Shown: positions 16,201-24,885 of the stretch, piece after piece
Numbering within the stretch: the stretch's first letter is position 1
How the letters are laid out: each line of letters opens with the position of its first letter
Origin: Anaerobiospirillum succiniciproducens DSM 6400
GTDB lineage: Bacteria > Pseudomonadota > Gammaproteobacteria > Enterobacterales > Succinivibrionaceae
DNA: 43,727 bases
Assembly: GCF_000482845.1 (NCBI RefSeq)
Contig: NZ_AXWV01000033.1
Span: 1-43,727 of the forward strand
Direction of reading: 5' to 3'
Notes under the pieces: generated by a model
Databases searched by the model: none
What the model saw: only the letters and a program-made list of their open reading frames with translations
What the model was told of the DNA's origin: nothing
Translations under genes and position numbers: made by a program

Positions 16201-18082
16201 CAGAGTCAGCAATACCTGCAGCTTCTCCTGCGGCCTTGCCATTGATGCTCATTAAGGCATACAGTCTTTCTTCACCAGATACTGCACCAGTGCCTGCTTC
16301 GCCAGATAAGGCCTTAGCATATGCAACAGCAGTTGAGGCTGTTCCGCTTGGAGTGCCGCTGCCTGAGCCAGTTGAACCTGAGCCAGAACCAGAACCTGGG
16401 CCATTGTCTGTTGATGGCTTAACATTGGCAATGATAAGGTCTTTGCCTTGCTCCATGTGGTAATCACCACCTTTGATGGTGAGACTACCAGATGAAATCT
16501 TTAAGCCGCCCTTAATGGTCTCGCTCTTATCTGACTGTAAAACCAGATCATCTTGCAGGGTGTAGTTACCATCATCTGCAGCAACAAACTCTACATTCTG
16601 AGCAAACAGGCTCTTAACGCCTAAAGCAGTAGAAGATGAGTCAAAGTTCTTGGAGCCTAAGGTCAGATTCTTTGCTTGTACATTGAGTTTAGCGGCGTTT
16701 TCAATCTTCTTAGAGATGCTAACGTGCTGACCACGTACAAAGCCATTCTCCTTAAGGGTAATAGCTCCGACATCACCCTTTTCGCTGAACTTTAAGTCAG
16801 AATCAGCAAGCTCAACGTGGCTGTCGGTAAAGTTAATGCCACCACCAGAGTTTAAAACTACAGAGCCAGCAGTTGCGTTCTTGAGCTTCTTATTTGGATC
16901 CTTAAATTGTGCATTCTCATCTACATACTGCAGCTGGGAACCATCGGCATTCTGTGCTTTTAAGAAAGACTTTAACTTAGCCTTAGTAAGCTCTAAAGTA
17001 GCTTCACCAGCAGCTGAGCCGCTTAAAACTACCTTGGCTTTGCCACCTGATGCAGACTCATTGCCTGCAAGTACAGCCTCATCGCCAACTTTGAAATTTG
17101 CGCTTTGGACGGTAAGCGTGTCGCTAAGATCCACATAAGACTTACCGTTGAGGTTAAATGAGCCGCCCTTGATAGTAACGTTTGAGCCTGCCTTTACAGA
17201 GACATTTCCGTTGTTAACATCGGTATTTGCTACCTGATATGTTGCAGTACCTTTACCGCCCGCAACGCCCTCAGCAAAGCTTAGCACGCCACCGTCTACA
17301 GTTACGTTAGCGGCCTTAACAGTATTGTTTTTGCCTGTGTTTAGACGGATCTTGCCATCACGATTAACTGTGATGTTAGTAGACTCATTACCAAGAATTG
17401 AAGTGCCATCACCACTAAAGTTTTGAGGAGCATCAACGGTACCGCCAACATGGATTGTGGCTCGTCCTGACTCTTCTGGCTTATCAGTTGATCCAGAGAA
17501 TTTGTTATTGCCGATAACGATGTTTTGGGCGGCTACTGTAGCAGTGGAGGCAGCATCGTTTGTAGCAATGTGCATATTGGACTGCACATTGATGTTGCCT
17601 ACATTAACATCAAGCTTGCCACCACCCTTTGCGACCATAAACAGGCCAGGGTTCTTATCGCCGCCCTCTGCAGCAACATCAATTGTGCCTTCGCCTCTGA
17701 TATTAAGCTTTTGACTAGCAGCTGCTTCAAAGTAGTTTTCTTTATATGGGTGCTTGGTATTCTCGATCAGTATTTTCTGCTCGGCTTTAAGCTCGAGAGT
17801 TACGCCATCTCCTGAATCACCACTGATTGTGACTTTGGAGTATTTGCCGTCAGTACCTTTATCAGTGTCATTGCCTGTAATGGTAATTGTGCCGTTACCT
17901 GCTTTGAGAGAATCAAGCCACTTCTGAGTGCTGTCGAGATCTCCATCGGCTGCATGGGCGTATGAGGAGACACCACCTGCCGTAAGAGCAATGGCAGATG
18001 CTAAACCTCTTATGTAAGGACTCTTGAAGATGGCTCGGTATTGCTCGAGCTGAAAAGTCAGTGCTAAGTTGTTTTGCTTCAT
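13202..18082 (-). CDS. Large autotransporter (type V secretion), beta-helix passenger
   Basis: A 1626-residue outer-membrane autotransporter. The ATG at 18080-18082 is chosen; the longer frame would need a TTG start and adds 18 residues. An extended signal peptide (MKQNNLALTFQLEQYRAIFK, then a hydrophobic stretch ending SSYAHA before ADGD) is typical of the family. The passenger, about residues 46-1250, is Gly/Asn/Thr/Val-rich with short beta-strand repeats (KSLTIKGG-, VNGGKL-type turns), as in right-handed beta-helices. A Gly-Ser-rich linker (coded near 16347-16404) splits it at about residue 560-580. An Ala-rich helical linker (AAHAAIYAGSAQASMAAVDA) precedes the C-terminal barrel from about residue 1350 (GFWASPNLRRTKADGF), which ends in the classic SYNF with terminal Phe. 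No serine-protease or lipase motif is seen; adhesin or surface cover is likely but unproven. It is monocistronic with its own terminator. Confidence 0.93.
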   Translation of the reverse strand: MKQNNLALTFQLEQYRAIFKSPYIRGLASAIALTAGGVSSYAHAADGDLDSTQKWLDSLKAGNGTITITGNDTDKGTDGKYSKVTISGDSGDGVTLELKAEQKILIENTKHPYKENYFEAAASQKLNIRGEGTIDVAAEGGDKNPGLFMVAKGGGKLDVNVGNINVQSNMHIATNDAASTATVAAQNIVIGNNKFSGSTDKPEESGRATIHVGGTVDAPQNFSGDGTSILGNESTNITVNRDGKIRLNTGKNNTVKAANVTVDGGVLSFAEGVAGGKGTATYQVANTDVNNGNVSVKAGSNVTIKGGSFNLNGKSYVDLSDTLTVQSANFKVGDEAVLAGNESASGGKAKVVLSGSAAGEATLELTKAKLKSFLKAQNADGSQLQYVDENAQFKDPNKKLKNATAGSVVLNSGGGINFTDSHVELADSDLKFSEKGDVGAITLKENGFVRGQHVSISKKIENAAKLNVQAKNLTLGSKNFDSSSTALGVKSLFAQNVEFVAADDGNYTLQDDLVLQSDKSETIKGGLKISSGSLTIKGGDYHMEQGKDLIIANVKPSTDNGPGSGSGSGSTGSGSGTPSGTASTAVAYAKALSGEAGTGAVSGEERLYALMSINGKAAGEAAGIADSGTTSTPAKVALTIQDASLTVNGGKLETTGENGIKLVDGTLDARGASSYKIASASIELENTSSLHLDGSKILDLKEGKTVEFKKDVFAEDAIKTGANGNTSTVNLANVGSMTMDQFKDLKQKTTFEGFFDGFAITNSDAKPEMNLGDLEQGTPDGVYQNTQVKVETNIDKSVSVGNVVVTASPLDIAAGGSSSPDTSGNSSTLVKLTNAGANGNGKNNFVQTADGTITGVNFKGAGTALQLQGTGNIGAIKAEKENEGQLLIGNNEGSAPGKVTVKGDIGAKDAGIGTVKVQANSDLVVEGSSVTTQNLQLAQGSSLTAKESLITITAGKTGSASSAINGDIDAKELKFDGSGSHVIAGNASVQVENFTGSSGATIQVGEDKVGGLGADVLAKNMNLNGATLFVDPDFNVQASYHVVENLAGANDAHSAGTLSGTAVVGKNAVLAVGFESKDDVLSIIKDRLGAHGGFNSGSEIQNALVVNKGIKLNGQDKIVVDPKATGPDAATQATAAVTFGENTAMVITDNVYTVGPDGKKTGAAIDVSGADNKTVVADAKTTVLLSGKFNGNDTNVKIFAGATNAPAITATSTNGLLSGTISPDGTIAKLNVNTKLLDEKFAKVSKPVREMLSETISGGNNVFDGTNGAGGEYIAKITTDSNTGLEADKAAHAAIYAGSAQASMAAVDALNDAMQERAQSFAHVKKSSSQIFNQNDNLLNSTVSKPTEAVTGFWASPNLRRTKADGFNSSGATYGADVDLYGMSAGADLALGNLTVGAAASIGRGDAEGTGNGGGLKDDFDYYGIGAYASMAVGNFSLIGDASFNYIKHDISGYSGFAEYGNLGTKADSKAFSAGANAMYTFNTPFFALTPHFGTRFTRLETDSYNLGSAKGEIANTSIDTVNIISVPMGLTFSQDFYNNGWIVSPSLDLSVTLNEGDTELASRTHFNGMKKDLNLNSEIMDDVTYGVKFGLNSSNGNFNSKVSVNYNGSDNTDSFSINAGASYNF

Positions 18083-18631
18083 TTGAATAATCTTTGGCAA
18101 GTGGTTATGAGCTTGGGCTTGATGTTTATGGCGCAAGCTTGTTTAGAACAATGCATGAAAGGCATAGCTAAATGTGTAGGTTCTATGCTTGCTGCATCGT
18201 TGCTTCTTTTACGGTGTAAATAGGTCTTAGCTTACTTTCAAATGCTAAAAGTTTGCTTAGATATGTGCTTTAGATTCTCTTAAGCTTTTTCAAGTTAGTA
18301 GCTTGGCAGACCTTTAAAATTCTGTAGACAAAATTTAGGTCGCTAGTTATAGAAACTTGATGGTAACGATGCATAAGAGCGCCACCAAATTTGTCAAATT
18401 TCCGATAAATAAGCGACTGTTTGTATAAATAATTGTCTTAATACAATGACCTTGCAAGTACTATACCTTAAATCAAAGTTTCATCGATATAGCTTTCAAA
18501 TATGTATGAATGCCAGGCTGCATCTGAGCTGCGCTGCATTTGGTGAGGCAGCGGCCGCTTATTAGATTTTGCTGTGAAAGCTGTGAAAGCTTTGAAAGTT
18601 TGGAAATTGCCTTGAGGGAGGCGTCTTATCT
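18083..18631. other. Leader of the autotransporter gene and MFS 3' end
   Basis: This gap is AT-rich, as expected for the autotransporter promoter region. It holds a perfect AGCGGCCGCT palindrome (18550-18559) and a short repeat of GTGAAAGCT (about 18572-18600, three imperfect copies) next to the MFS stop codon. I see no clear terminator for the MFS gene and no RNA gene. Confidence 0.4.
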
Positions 18632-19834
18632 TTAGGCTGTGCCTTCTTTGAGGTGATTGCGACGTTTCATATAGTAGAAATAAACAGTTGCAACAAAGGC
18701 AATAATACAGAGCCAGCCTTGGAAGAAGAAAGCAGCTTTAAGATCGCCATCATCAAGCTCAATGATACGGCCAGCTATGATTGGAACTGTAGTCATACCG
18801 ATGGCAAAGAGAGCCTGGAAGAGGCCAATAGCAGAAGAACGACGATAGTGTTCAACACCAACGATGGCCTCACTAGTGGCAATGGTAAAGACAAAGCCAA
18901 AGCTCCAGCCTAGGAATACCTGAATAATGATGAGCAGGTAGATGTGAGTAACCATTACTGATAAGAAACAGTAAGCAGCAAGCAAGAACAGGGCAGAGCT
19001 AACTAAAAATCCTTGTGAGATGCGAGTAAATGGCGGCTTGCCAGAGTAGTAGCTAGAAATAACATTGAACAAGATAAAGACAATGGTCATCAAGCCCATT
19101 TCATATGAGCTACCGCCAATACGCAATGCTGCTTCATTAGAAAATGACATGATGGTAGTCATGGTTACGCCTTGCTGAATAGAGGCTAAGAAGGCGAAGA
19201 ACCAAATACGTTTGCGCTTCGCTACTTTTACAAGATCAGCAATGAGCGGGCGATGTTTACTCTCAGGTGGTTCATGCAGGTGAGCATATGCCGGATCGTC
19301 TTCTTTTAAGCTCATAGCCAAGAGCATAGCTAAAGCACCAGAGAGTGCGGAGCATAAACACAGAAAGTCCATACCAAAGCCCTCAAAGCATACTGCTGAG
19401 GTAATGAAGGCTAGCATAATGCCAAAGTTATTAGCCGCAAAGAGGTAGCCAATCTGAGTTTGCATCCTATCGGGAGTAATGTATTTAGTGCTAAGCAGCA
19501 TGAAGCTCACCCACAAGGATGAGGCCACACCTGACATGATATTGGCAATTAAGAAGCCGTTGCCAGTGCTTTCAAGAATACGAACTACCGATGCGCCGCC
19601 AGAAAAAGCACAGCCTACGATAATAATGAGCTTATGCTTGCCTAGCCAATCAGCAAGGATACCCATTGGGAAGCGCAAACTCATTTGTACGCCGCCATAC
19701 ACGCCTACGATGATGCCTACAAAGTCTGCTGTGACCTTTTGTGCAAGGAGGTAAGGTGCGGTGTTAGGCACATAGATGTACTGGGCAAACCAGAACAAGG
19801 CAATAATGACCAGCAGTTTAGTGTTCTGACTCAT
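18632..19834 (-). CDS. Major facilitator superfamily transporter
   Basis: A 400-residue integral inner-membrane transporter with about twelve hydrophobic segments. The start at 19832-19834 (MSQNTKLLVIIALFWFAQYI) is chosen over an upstream TTG. The loop between segments 2 and 3 carries RFPMGILADWLGKHKLII, the classic MFS motif A (G-x-L-A-D-x-x-G-x-K). A central cytoplasmic loop is seen at about residues 185-215 (EDDPAYAHLHEPPESKHRPL), separating the two six-helix halves. The N-terminal resemblance (YVPNTAPYLLAQKV, FVGIIVGVYG) is to drug or sugar efflux-like members, but the substrate cannot be assigned. The protein ends in a basic tail (YYMKRRNHLKEG). It is alone between the autotransporter and metK. 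Confidence 0.88.
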   Translation of the reverse strand: MSQNTKLLVIIALFWFAQYIYVPNTAPYLLAQKVTADFVGIIVGVYGGVQMSLRFPMGILADWLGKHKLIIIVGCAFSGGASVVRILESTGNGFLIANIMSGVASSLWVSFMLLSTKYITPDRMQTQIGYLFAANNFGIMLAFITSAVCFEGFGMDFLCLCSALSGALAMLLAMSLKEDDPAYAHLHEPPESKHRPLIADLVKVAKRKRIWFFAFLASIQQGVTMTTIMSFSNEAALRIGGSSYEMGLMTIVFILFNVISSYYSGKPPFTRISQGFLVSSALFLLAAYCFLSVMVTHIYLLIIIQVFLGWSFGFVFTIATSEAIVGVEHYRRSSAIGLFQALFAIGMTTVPIIAGRIIELDDGDLKAAFFFQGWLCIIAFVATVYFYYMKRRNHLKEGTA

Positions 19835-20080
19835 GTTTGTTCTCAAAAGCAAAATCGTATGGCAGATGCTGTATAGGCTTCACTGCAGCAACAAGATCGT
19901 GCGGCAGCTCTACGTATGTGTATGTAGCTGTTTTTGCTCAAAAATACGCTCTTTGGGCAGGCTATATTCTGCCATAGCTTGTGCATGCGACATGAGTTAA
20001 GCCCCAAAATGGGCACAACGACGCTTAATAATGCAGCTGTACTCTTACGCTTATGACGATTATGTGGCCCAAAGGTCTTA

Positions 20081-20190
20081 GGCATGAGGGCATGTGGCCA
20101 TAGCCATGGCTATGGCTATGGGGATGGGTACATTGGTATGCGCATTGGCATGGGGATGGGCATGAACATAGGCATGGCCATGTACGATGG
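20081..20190. repeat. Hexanucleotide GGCATG/GCCATG-type repeat
   Basis: A low-complexity stretch of CATG-, GGCATG- and CTATGG-like hexamers in the gap between metK and the MFS gene. It is the same style of repeat as 9138-9215 but not the same sequence. The short plus-strand frame through it (20084-20302) encodes only Gly/Met-rich low-complexity sequence, so I do not annotate it as a gene. Confidence 0.65.
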
Positions 20191-20243
20191 CAAAAATGGT
20201 GGGCGGCCGCCTTGTGGGCGGGCGCTGGTGTGGTGCGCATATA

Positions 20244-20277
20244 CAAAAGGCAGAGCCTTTGGGGACTCTGCCTTTTG
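20244..20277. terminator. Strong terminator after metK, bidirectional
   Basis: Perfect 12-bp stem CAAAAGGCAGAG (20244-20255) and CTCTGCCTTTTG (20266-20277) with a 10-base loop. T residues at the ends of both arms allow termination in either direction. It lies about 93 bp beyond the metK stop. Confidence 0.8.
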
Positions 20278-20369
20278 TGAGCAGCCTATGGTGGCTGCTT
20301 AAACTTAAAGCTTTATGCTTTTAGCATTTGGTTTTTAGCTGTGAGCATTTGATAGCTTGTAGCTATGAA

Positions 20370-21518
20370 TTAGCTTAAAGCAGCGATGAGGTCTTCAACC
20401 TTGTTGGTCTGCTCCCATGGGAAAGCATCACGGCCAAAGTGACCATAAGCAGCAGTCGCACTGTAGATAGGACGCTCGAGGTCTAACATCTTGATGAGAC
20501 CGTATGGACGTAAGTCAAATACCTCATTGATTACGTCTGCGATGCGGTCATCGTCGTACTTGCCGGTACCGAAGGTGTTAACAGAGATAGAAACAGGCTT
20601 AGCAACACCAATGGCGTAGGAAACCTGGATCTCACACTGCTTAGCAAGCTTAGCAGCAACGATGTTCTTAGCAACATAACGAGCAGCGTATGCAGCTGAA
20701 CGGTCAACCTTAGATGGATCCTTACCAGAGAAAGCACCACCACCGTGACGAGCAGCACCACCGTAGGTATCTACGATGATCTTACGGCCAGTTAAACCGC
20801 AGTCGCCTACTGGACCACCGATTACGAAACGGCCAGTTGGGTTGATGAAGTACTTAGTATCATTGGTTAAGTACTTAACTGGGATAACCTTCTTGATGAT
20901 CTCTTCTTGAACACCTTCAACAACAGAAGTTAAAGAAACATCTGGAGAGTGCTGAGTTGAGAGCACTACGGTGTCAACGTGAGAGATGGTGCCATCTGAA
21001 TTGTAAGCAAAGGTAACCTGGCTCTTTGCATCAGGACGTAACCAAGGCAGCACGCCCATACGACGAACTTCAGACTGACGCTTAACGAGCAGGTGAGCAT
21101 AGGTAATAGCTGCAGGCATGCAAACGGCAGTCTCGTCGCAAGCATAGCCGAACATTAAGCCCTGGTCACCAGCACCTTGATCTTCTGGATTCTGGCGGTC
21201 TACACCCTGATTGATATCAGGAGACTGCTTGCCTAAAGCATTTAAGAATGCGCAATAGTTTCCGTCAAAGCCGACTTCGGTAGAGTTATAACCGATATCG
21301 CAAACAGTCTTACGAACAACTGCTTCTAAATCAACGTTGGCTTTAGTAGTAACTTCACCTGCGATAACGACCATACCGGTCTTAACTAAGGTTTCGCAAG
21401 CAACACGAGCCTTGCTGTCTTGGGCTAAGATAGCATCAAGAATAGCGTCGGATACCTGATCGGCAACTTTATCAGGATGTCCTTCAGATACGGACTCGGA
21501 AGTAAATAGGCGTGACAT
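20370..21518 (-). CDS. metK: S-adenosylmethionine synthetase
   Basis: Makes S-adenosylmethionine from methionine and ATP, releasing phosphate and diphosphate; a cytosolic tetramer. The 382-residue product is within two residues of E. coli MetK (384). The start at 21516-21518 ([20 protein letters not shown]) is chosen because GGAGGG lies just upstream; a GTG 15 bases earlier is spurious. The ATP/Met-binding signature GHPDK is at the N-terminus. [16 protein letters not shown] (substrate and loop region) follows at about residue 120. The phosphate-binding [20 protein letters not shown] is at about 245. All are intact. The gene is monocistronic with a strong terminator. No SAM riboswitch motif and no clear MetJ box (AGACGTCT) is visible in the long leader. 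Confidence 0.97.
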   Translation of the reverse strand: MSRLFTSESVSEGHPDKVADQVSDAILDAILAQDSKARVACETLVKTGMVVIAGEVTTKANVDLEAVVRKTVCDIGYNSTEVGFDGNYCAFLNALGKQSPDINQGVDRQNPEDQGAGDQGLMFGYACDETAVCMPAAITYAHLLVKRQSEVRRMGVLPWLRPDAKSQVTFAYNSDGTISHVDTVVLSTQHSPDVSLTSVVEGVQEEIIKKVIPVKYLTNDTKYFINPTGRFVIGGPVGDCGLTGRKIIVDTYGGAARHGGGAFSGKDPSKVDRSAAYAARYVAKNIVAAKLAKQCEIQVSYAIGVAKPVSISVNTFGTGKYDDDRIADVINEVFDLRPYGLIKMLDLERPIYSATAAYGHFGRDAFPWEQTNKVEDLIAALS

Positions 21519-22826
21519 GTAGACCCTCCACACAATGTCATGTAGTTAAAAATGGCTTTGTTTTACGAAATCCATCTAGATGCTGTAGCTTCTTGGCAGC
21601 CATTGTTTAAGGATTGCTGTGTCTTGTTCTCGAGGCAGGCCAAGAACAAGGTGCAAGCACATACTTAAGGTTGAATACTTAACCTTTTAAGCCCATTAGT
21701 AATTGGTTTAAGACCCTAAGCTATAGCCCTGAGCATTGAACATACTACAAGGAGCTAAGCAATGTGGTGGATAAGACCAAGCGGATAAGACTAATGGAAC
21801 ACAGTCTTCTCAAAGAACGTCATCTGTATCAACAGATAAGATCTAGAGGGTGAATAAGCTAGTGGCAAGGATTCGTAAATCGATTGCAACTACTATTCAA
21901 TGTAAAACAAAACTTCAGACGGCTTTTGTAAGCTCGACGGAAAGATGTGAATACTAAATTCAGGTTAGGCTGTTGCACTACTTTGACTTTCATCAGCAAG
22001 CAAGGTAGAGCGTAGGTTGCTACCTAAAATGTGCAACTTAATGTCCTGAATTAGCTTTATATATGCAATAGACAAGCCACAGGTGGCCAAAATTACCGTA
22101 ACTATTAATTAAAATGGCTTGTTTAAGCCATTTATCTAGTTCCTGTATTGCTTTGTATAACGCACAATGGAGCGGATTATACACCCGTATAACTGAACAA
22201 ACACAAGAAAATGTTAATAACTTAACTATGTGATACAAATTGGCAACTGCTGTCAAAACTCAACAGGTAAAACTTAATAAGTTAATAAAAGACTCAGGCG
22301 CATGGGGCTTGATGTTTCTTTGCAGTTAATTGCTTCTGTTAGACAGAGTGTATGAAGTATCGTGGCTGGCTTTTGGGAAATATATTGTCGCTAGGCCTGA
22401 CAAAGCTCAAAAAACTACACTCTTTTATCCTAAGGATTGCTTAAAAGGCTATGCACGAGTAGCTCTTGTTAGGTGAAATTTAGATAGTATTACAACCCTT
22501 TGCTTTACACATAAGACTAGATACACAACCTTTACTGGCCTATATTTGGGCAGTATCACGCATAATGTTACGTTGATGCTAGACAGTAGGGATTATTGCA
22601 TTAAAATTAGCGCCTGTAACAAGGCAAACATTCGCTTTAAAGTATCCTTTATGCTGTTTTATGTGCATGGCTTAAGGTAGCTTTTATAACTGCCACACTA
22701 CAATAGTTGGGGAGCTGTTAGTTTTCCTTTTAGTGCTGCACGTGCTTGCTTTGTATAGAGTATTGAGTTCTTGGTGCTCAAAGGCTCGTTTTTGTTGTGT
22801 CGTAGTTGTAGGTCTCGTAGATTCTT
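21519..22826. other. 1.3-kb gap between metK and the dehydrogenase gene
   Basis: This gap between divergent genes contains the nested-stem element at 21954-22054 (listed separately). I see no supportable reading frame; the short minus-strand frames at 22038-22256 and 22698-22961 show no family resemblance. A small TTGAG/CTCAA stem occurs shortly before the dehydrogenase start. No tRNA-like, riboswitch-like or insertion-sequence feature is recognised. Confidence 0.4.
21954..22054. other. Nested stem element, possible structured RNA
   Basis: Three nested pairings are seen. Outer: CTAAATTCAGG (21954-21964) with CCTGAATTAG (22045-22054), ten pairs and one bulged A. Middle: GTTGCAC (21972-21978) with GTGCAAC (22031-22037), seven perfect pairs. 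Inner: AGGTAG (22003-22008) with CTACCT (22020-22025). The order is consistent with one long imperfect hairpin of about 100 nt. It lies 436 bp upstream of metK and about 770 bp upstream of the dehydrogenase gene. It could be an RNA or a decayed small transposable repeat; no known family fits. Confidence 0.4.
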
Positions 22827-23738
22827 ATGGATATTAAGAAGGTTGGTTTTATCGGTACCGGCGTAATGGGCGCTCCAATGGTTGGTCACCTGCTCAAAGC
22901 TGGTTATGAGGTGAATGTTTTCACTCGTACCAAAGAGCGTGCAAATGGTGTGATTGAGCAAGGCGCTAAGTGGTGTGACACTCCTCGTGAGTGTGCCGAG
23001 GGCTGTGATGTAGTTATCTCCATCGTTGGATATCCAGATGACGTACGTGATGTCTGGACTAATCGTAGCACTGGTGCTTTCAAGGGTATGAAGAAAGGTG
23101 CCTATGGCATCGATATGACTACCTCATCACCAGAGCTTGCCTCTGAGTTATTCCAAAGAGGTAAGGCTCTGGGCTTTAATATGGTGGATTGCCCAGTAAC
23201 TGGCGGTGATATTGGTGCTCGCAATGCTACTTTAGCTATGCTCTTTGGTGGCGAGCAAGAATCCTATGAGGCGTTAAAAGACTTCTTAAAGGTCTTTGGT
23301 GAGCGTGTTGAGTATTTCGGTAATGCAGGTAAGGGCCAATTAGCTAAGGCCTGTAACCAGATTGCAGTTGCTGCGACCATGTTCTCTGCAAGTGAGGCTA
23401 TCGCTTTTGCCTCTCAGATGGGACTGGATGTTGAAAAAGTTATCGACACTTTAAGCGCTGGTGCAGCTGGCTCATTCTCACTGCGCAGCTACGGCCCTCG
23501 TATCTTAAGCGGTGACTACAACCCAGGCTTTAAGATTGCTCACTTCTTAAAGGACATCGAGATTGCTCTTAAGGTTTGCGACTCTCACGGTATTAACCTG
23601 CCATGTTTAGAGCTAGCTAAGAAGGCTTACACCGTACTTAATAACATCGGCCACGGCGAAAAGGGTACCCAGGCTCTGTACTTGTTCTACTGCTCTAGCT
23701 TAATGCCAGATCTCGACGCTACTGATAAGAACAAATAA
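22827..23738 (+). CDS. NAD(P)-dependent beta-hydroxyacid dehydrogenase (GarR/3-hydroxyisobutyrate dehydrogenase family)
   Basis: A 303-residue oxidoreductase that interconverts a 3-hydroxy acid and its semialdehyde or oxo acid. The Rossmann motif GFIGTGVMGAPM is at residues 7-18. The substrate-binding segment DCPVTGGDIGARNATLAM (about 121-138) is the family's D-A-P-V-S-G-G motif, with Cys and Thr substitutions. The catalytic lysine is Lys174 in GQLAKACNQ, where the usual Asn-Asn is Asn-Gln. The KDIEIAL segment near residue 242 is the C-terminal cofactor motif. The substrate (tartronate semialdehyde, hydroxyisobutyrate, succinic semialdehyde or sulfolactaldehyde-type) cannot be decided. The gene is alone, and the ribosome binding site is weak. 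A strong palindromic hairpin follows at 23813-23835. Confidence 0.87.
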   Translation: MDIKKVGFIGTGVMGAPMVGHLLKAGYEVNVFTRTKERANGVIEQGAKWCDTPRECAEGCDVVISIVGYPDDVRDVWTNRSTGAFKGMKKGAYGIDMTTSSPELASELFQRGKALGFNMVDCPVTGGDIGARNATLAMLFGGEQESYEALKDFLKVFGERVEYFGNAGKGQLAKACNQIAVAATMFSASEAIAFASQMGLDVEKVIDTLSAGAAGSFSLRSYGPRILSGDYNPGFKIAHFLKDIEIALKVCDSHGINLPCLELAKKAYTVLNNIGHGEKGTQALYLFYCSSLMPDLDATDKNK

Positions 23739-23812
23739 TCAAACCTCTTATCAATTTGCGCCTTATTCACATGCATATATAACGTTGCGTAAGATTACAG
23801 GCGCATTTTCTA

Positions 23813-23835
23813 GCAGGGGGACCCGGTCCTCCTGC
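23813..23835. other. GC-rich hairpin after the dehydrogenase gene
   Basis: GCAGGGGGACC and GGTCCTCCTGC pair over eleven positions (one G-T wobble) around a single C. It lies 75 bp beyond the stop codon. No T tract follows, so it may be a 3'-end stabiliser or a Rho-assisted stop rather than an intrinsic terminator. Confidence 0.5.
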
Positions 23836-24161
23836 ATTAGCCCCTCCAAGCTTGCAGTTCTAACTGCCCCCTTTCTAACTAAGCCATTGCAAATCCAAAG
23901 GCAATCACTGTTTTTGACTTTTGATGAGCTAACGACCGTCTCTGTAGCTACTTAGCCTCTAATAGTTAAAGGCACATAGCTATTTATTGCCCACAAAAGC
24001 TTAAATACTTGATTTTCCTATAAAGTGATTGTAACGATACAATCAACATCTTATGTTAAATAAACCATAGCGTTATCTAATATCGAGCAGGTAGGCGCTT
24101 GCTTTCATTAGTTATTGTTATTGCTCGGTTTGTCATGGAATAATTTTGACGGCGGGGCGTA

Positions 24162-24202
24162 GCCATTGCTTTTGCCATTGCCATTGCCATTGCTTTTGCT
24201 TG
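24162..24202. repeat. GCCATT/GCTTTT hexamer repeat
   Basis: About seven hexamers of GCCATT and GCTTTT. A 69-codon minus-strand frame crosses it and reads as Asn/Gly/Ser/Lys low complexity; I do not call it a gene. Confidence 0.65.
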
Positions 24203-24302
24203 TGCTGTTGATTTGGTTTGAGCTCGGACGCGGTGATGGCTGTTTTGGCTTTAAAGCCTTTTGGTGCAACGTTGAGTGATTATTTTTCTTAAGAAAGCTT
24301 AG

Positions 24303-24419
24303 TGTGTACGTACACATTAAAAGTAGGGTGGTCTGAGGGTATCTTTTGCTATCTAAGCGTTATTTAATCGAGTTTATGAGGTTGGGTAGTGTTGCTCCAT
24401 GATGGTGTGTGCGTGCACA
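24303..24419. promoter_or_regulatory. Pair of similar palindromes about ten helical turns apart
   Basis: TGTGTACGTACACA (24303-24316) is a perfect 14-bp palindrome. TGTGCGTGCACA (24408-24419) is palindromic except for its centre. Their centres are 104 bp apart, close to ten helical turns, which would put two bound dimers on the same DNA face. They lie 470-580 bp upstream of the transaldolase gene. No regulator can be named. Confidence 0.3.
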
Positions 24420-24584
24420 TTTTTGGGTGCTAAAAGTTGATCACTATCACTAAACTTTAACCAAAGCTTAGTTTGCCTTTATCATGACTCTAATAGCATA
24501 AGGTGTACAATCGCTCGCAAAGACTGAAATGCACAAGCAAAGCTAGTTTATAAAGTTCAAATGGCCCTTTAATGGCTTAGTCTG

Positions 24585-24653
24585 AATGCTCTTAAGGATA
24601 GGGTTTGAATGCTCTTATGGCTTGGGTTTTAATGCTTTTAAGCTAAGTTTAGT
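24585..24653. repeat. 23-bp repeat x3
   Basis: Units begin at 24585, 24608 and 24631 with AATGCTCTTAAGG or close variants. The array decays toward the right. It lies about 230 bp upstream of the transaldolase gene. A terminator-like hairpin (AAAAGC/GCTTTT arms, about 24713-24741) follows on the plus strand and might end a transcript coming from the left. Confidence 0.6.
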
Positions 24654-24885
24654 GGCTTGTGCTTTAAGATTATGGGCTTTGTAAGCTCTTATGCCATCGG
24701 TCGAATAGAATTTAAAAGCTGCCTAATGTTTAGGAGGCTTTTGCATCTTTAAGCACTAATCTTAATTACTCTTGTACAGGGTAAGGTTTTACTTAGCGTG
24801 GCACTTGCTAAGGCGGTGCAGGCTTTAAGACTTGATGATGCTCAAAGCTTAGGTAGCTTGGAAGGATTTTTTTGGAGCAGCTATC

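Noticed and set aside
13753..17815. Several 70-130 codon frames opposite the autotransporter gene
   Set aside because: They are antisense shadows of a stop-poor, Gly/Ala-rich coding region without ribosome binding sites.
20084..20302. 72-codon Gly/Met-rich frame
   Set aside because: Low-complexity product of the hexamer repeat, running into the metK terminator.
21980..22000. Hammerhead-like CTGATGA on the minus strand inside the nested stems
   Set aside because: The required GAAA and stem II spacing are not present; the heptamer is a chance match.
21519..22060. SAM riboswitch or MetJ boxes upstream of metK
   Set aside because: No S-box core and no AGACGTCT-type tandem sites found by eye.
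24108..24317. 69-codon Asn/Gly/Ser-rich frame
   Set aside because: It reads through a hexamer repeat and has no family resemblance.
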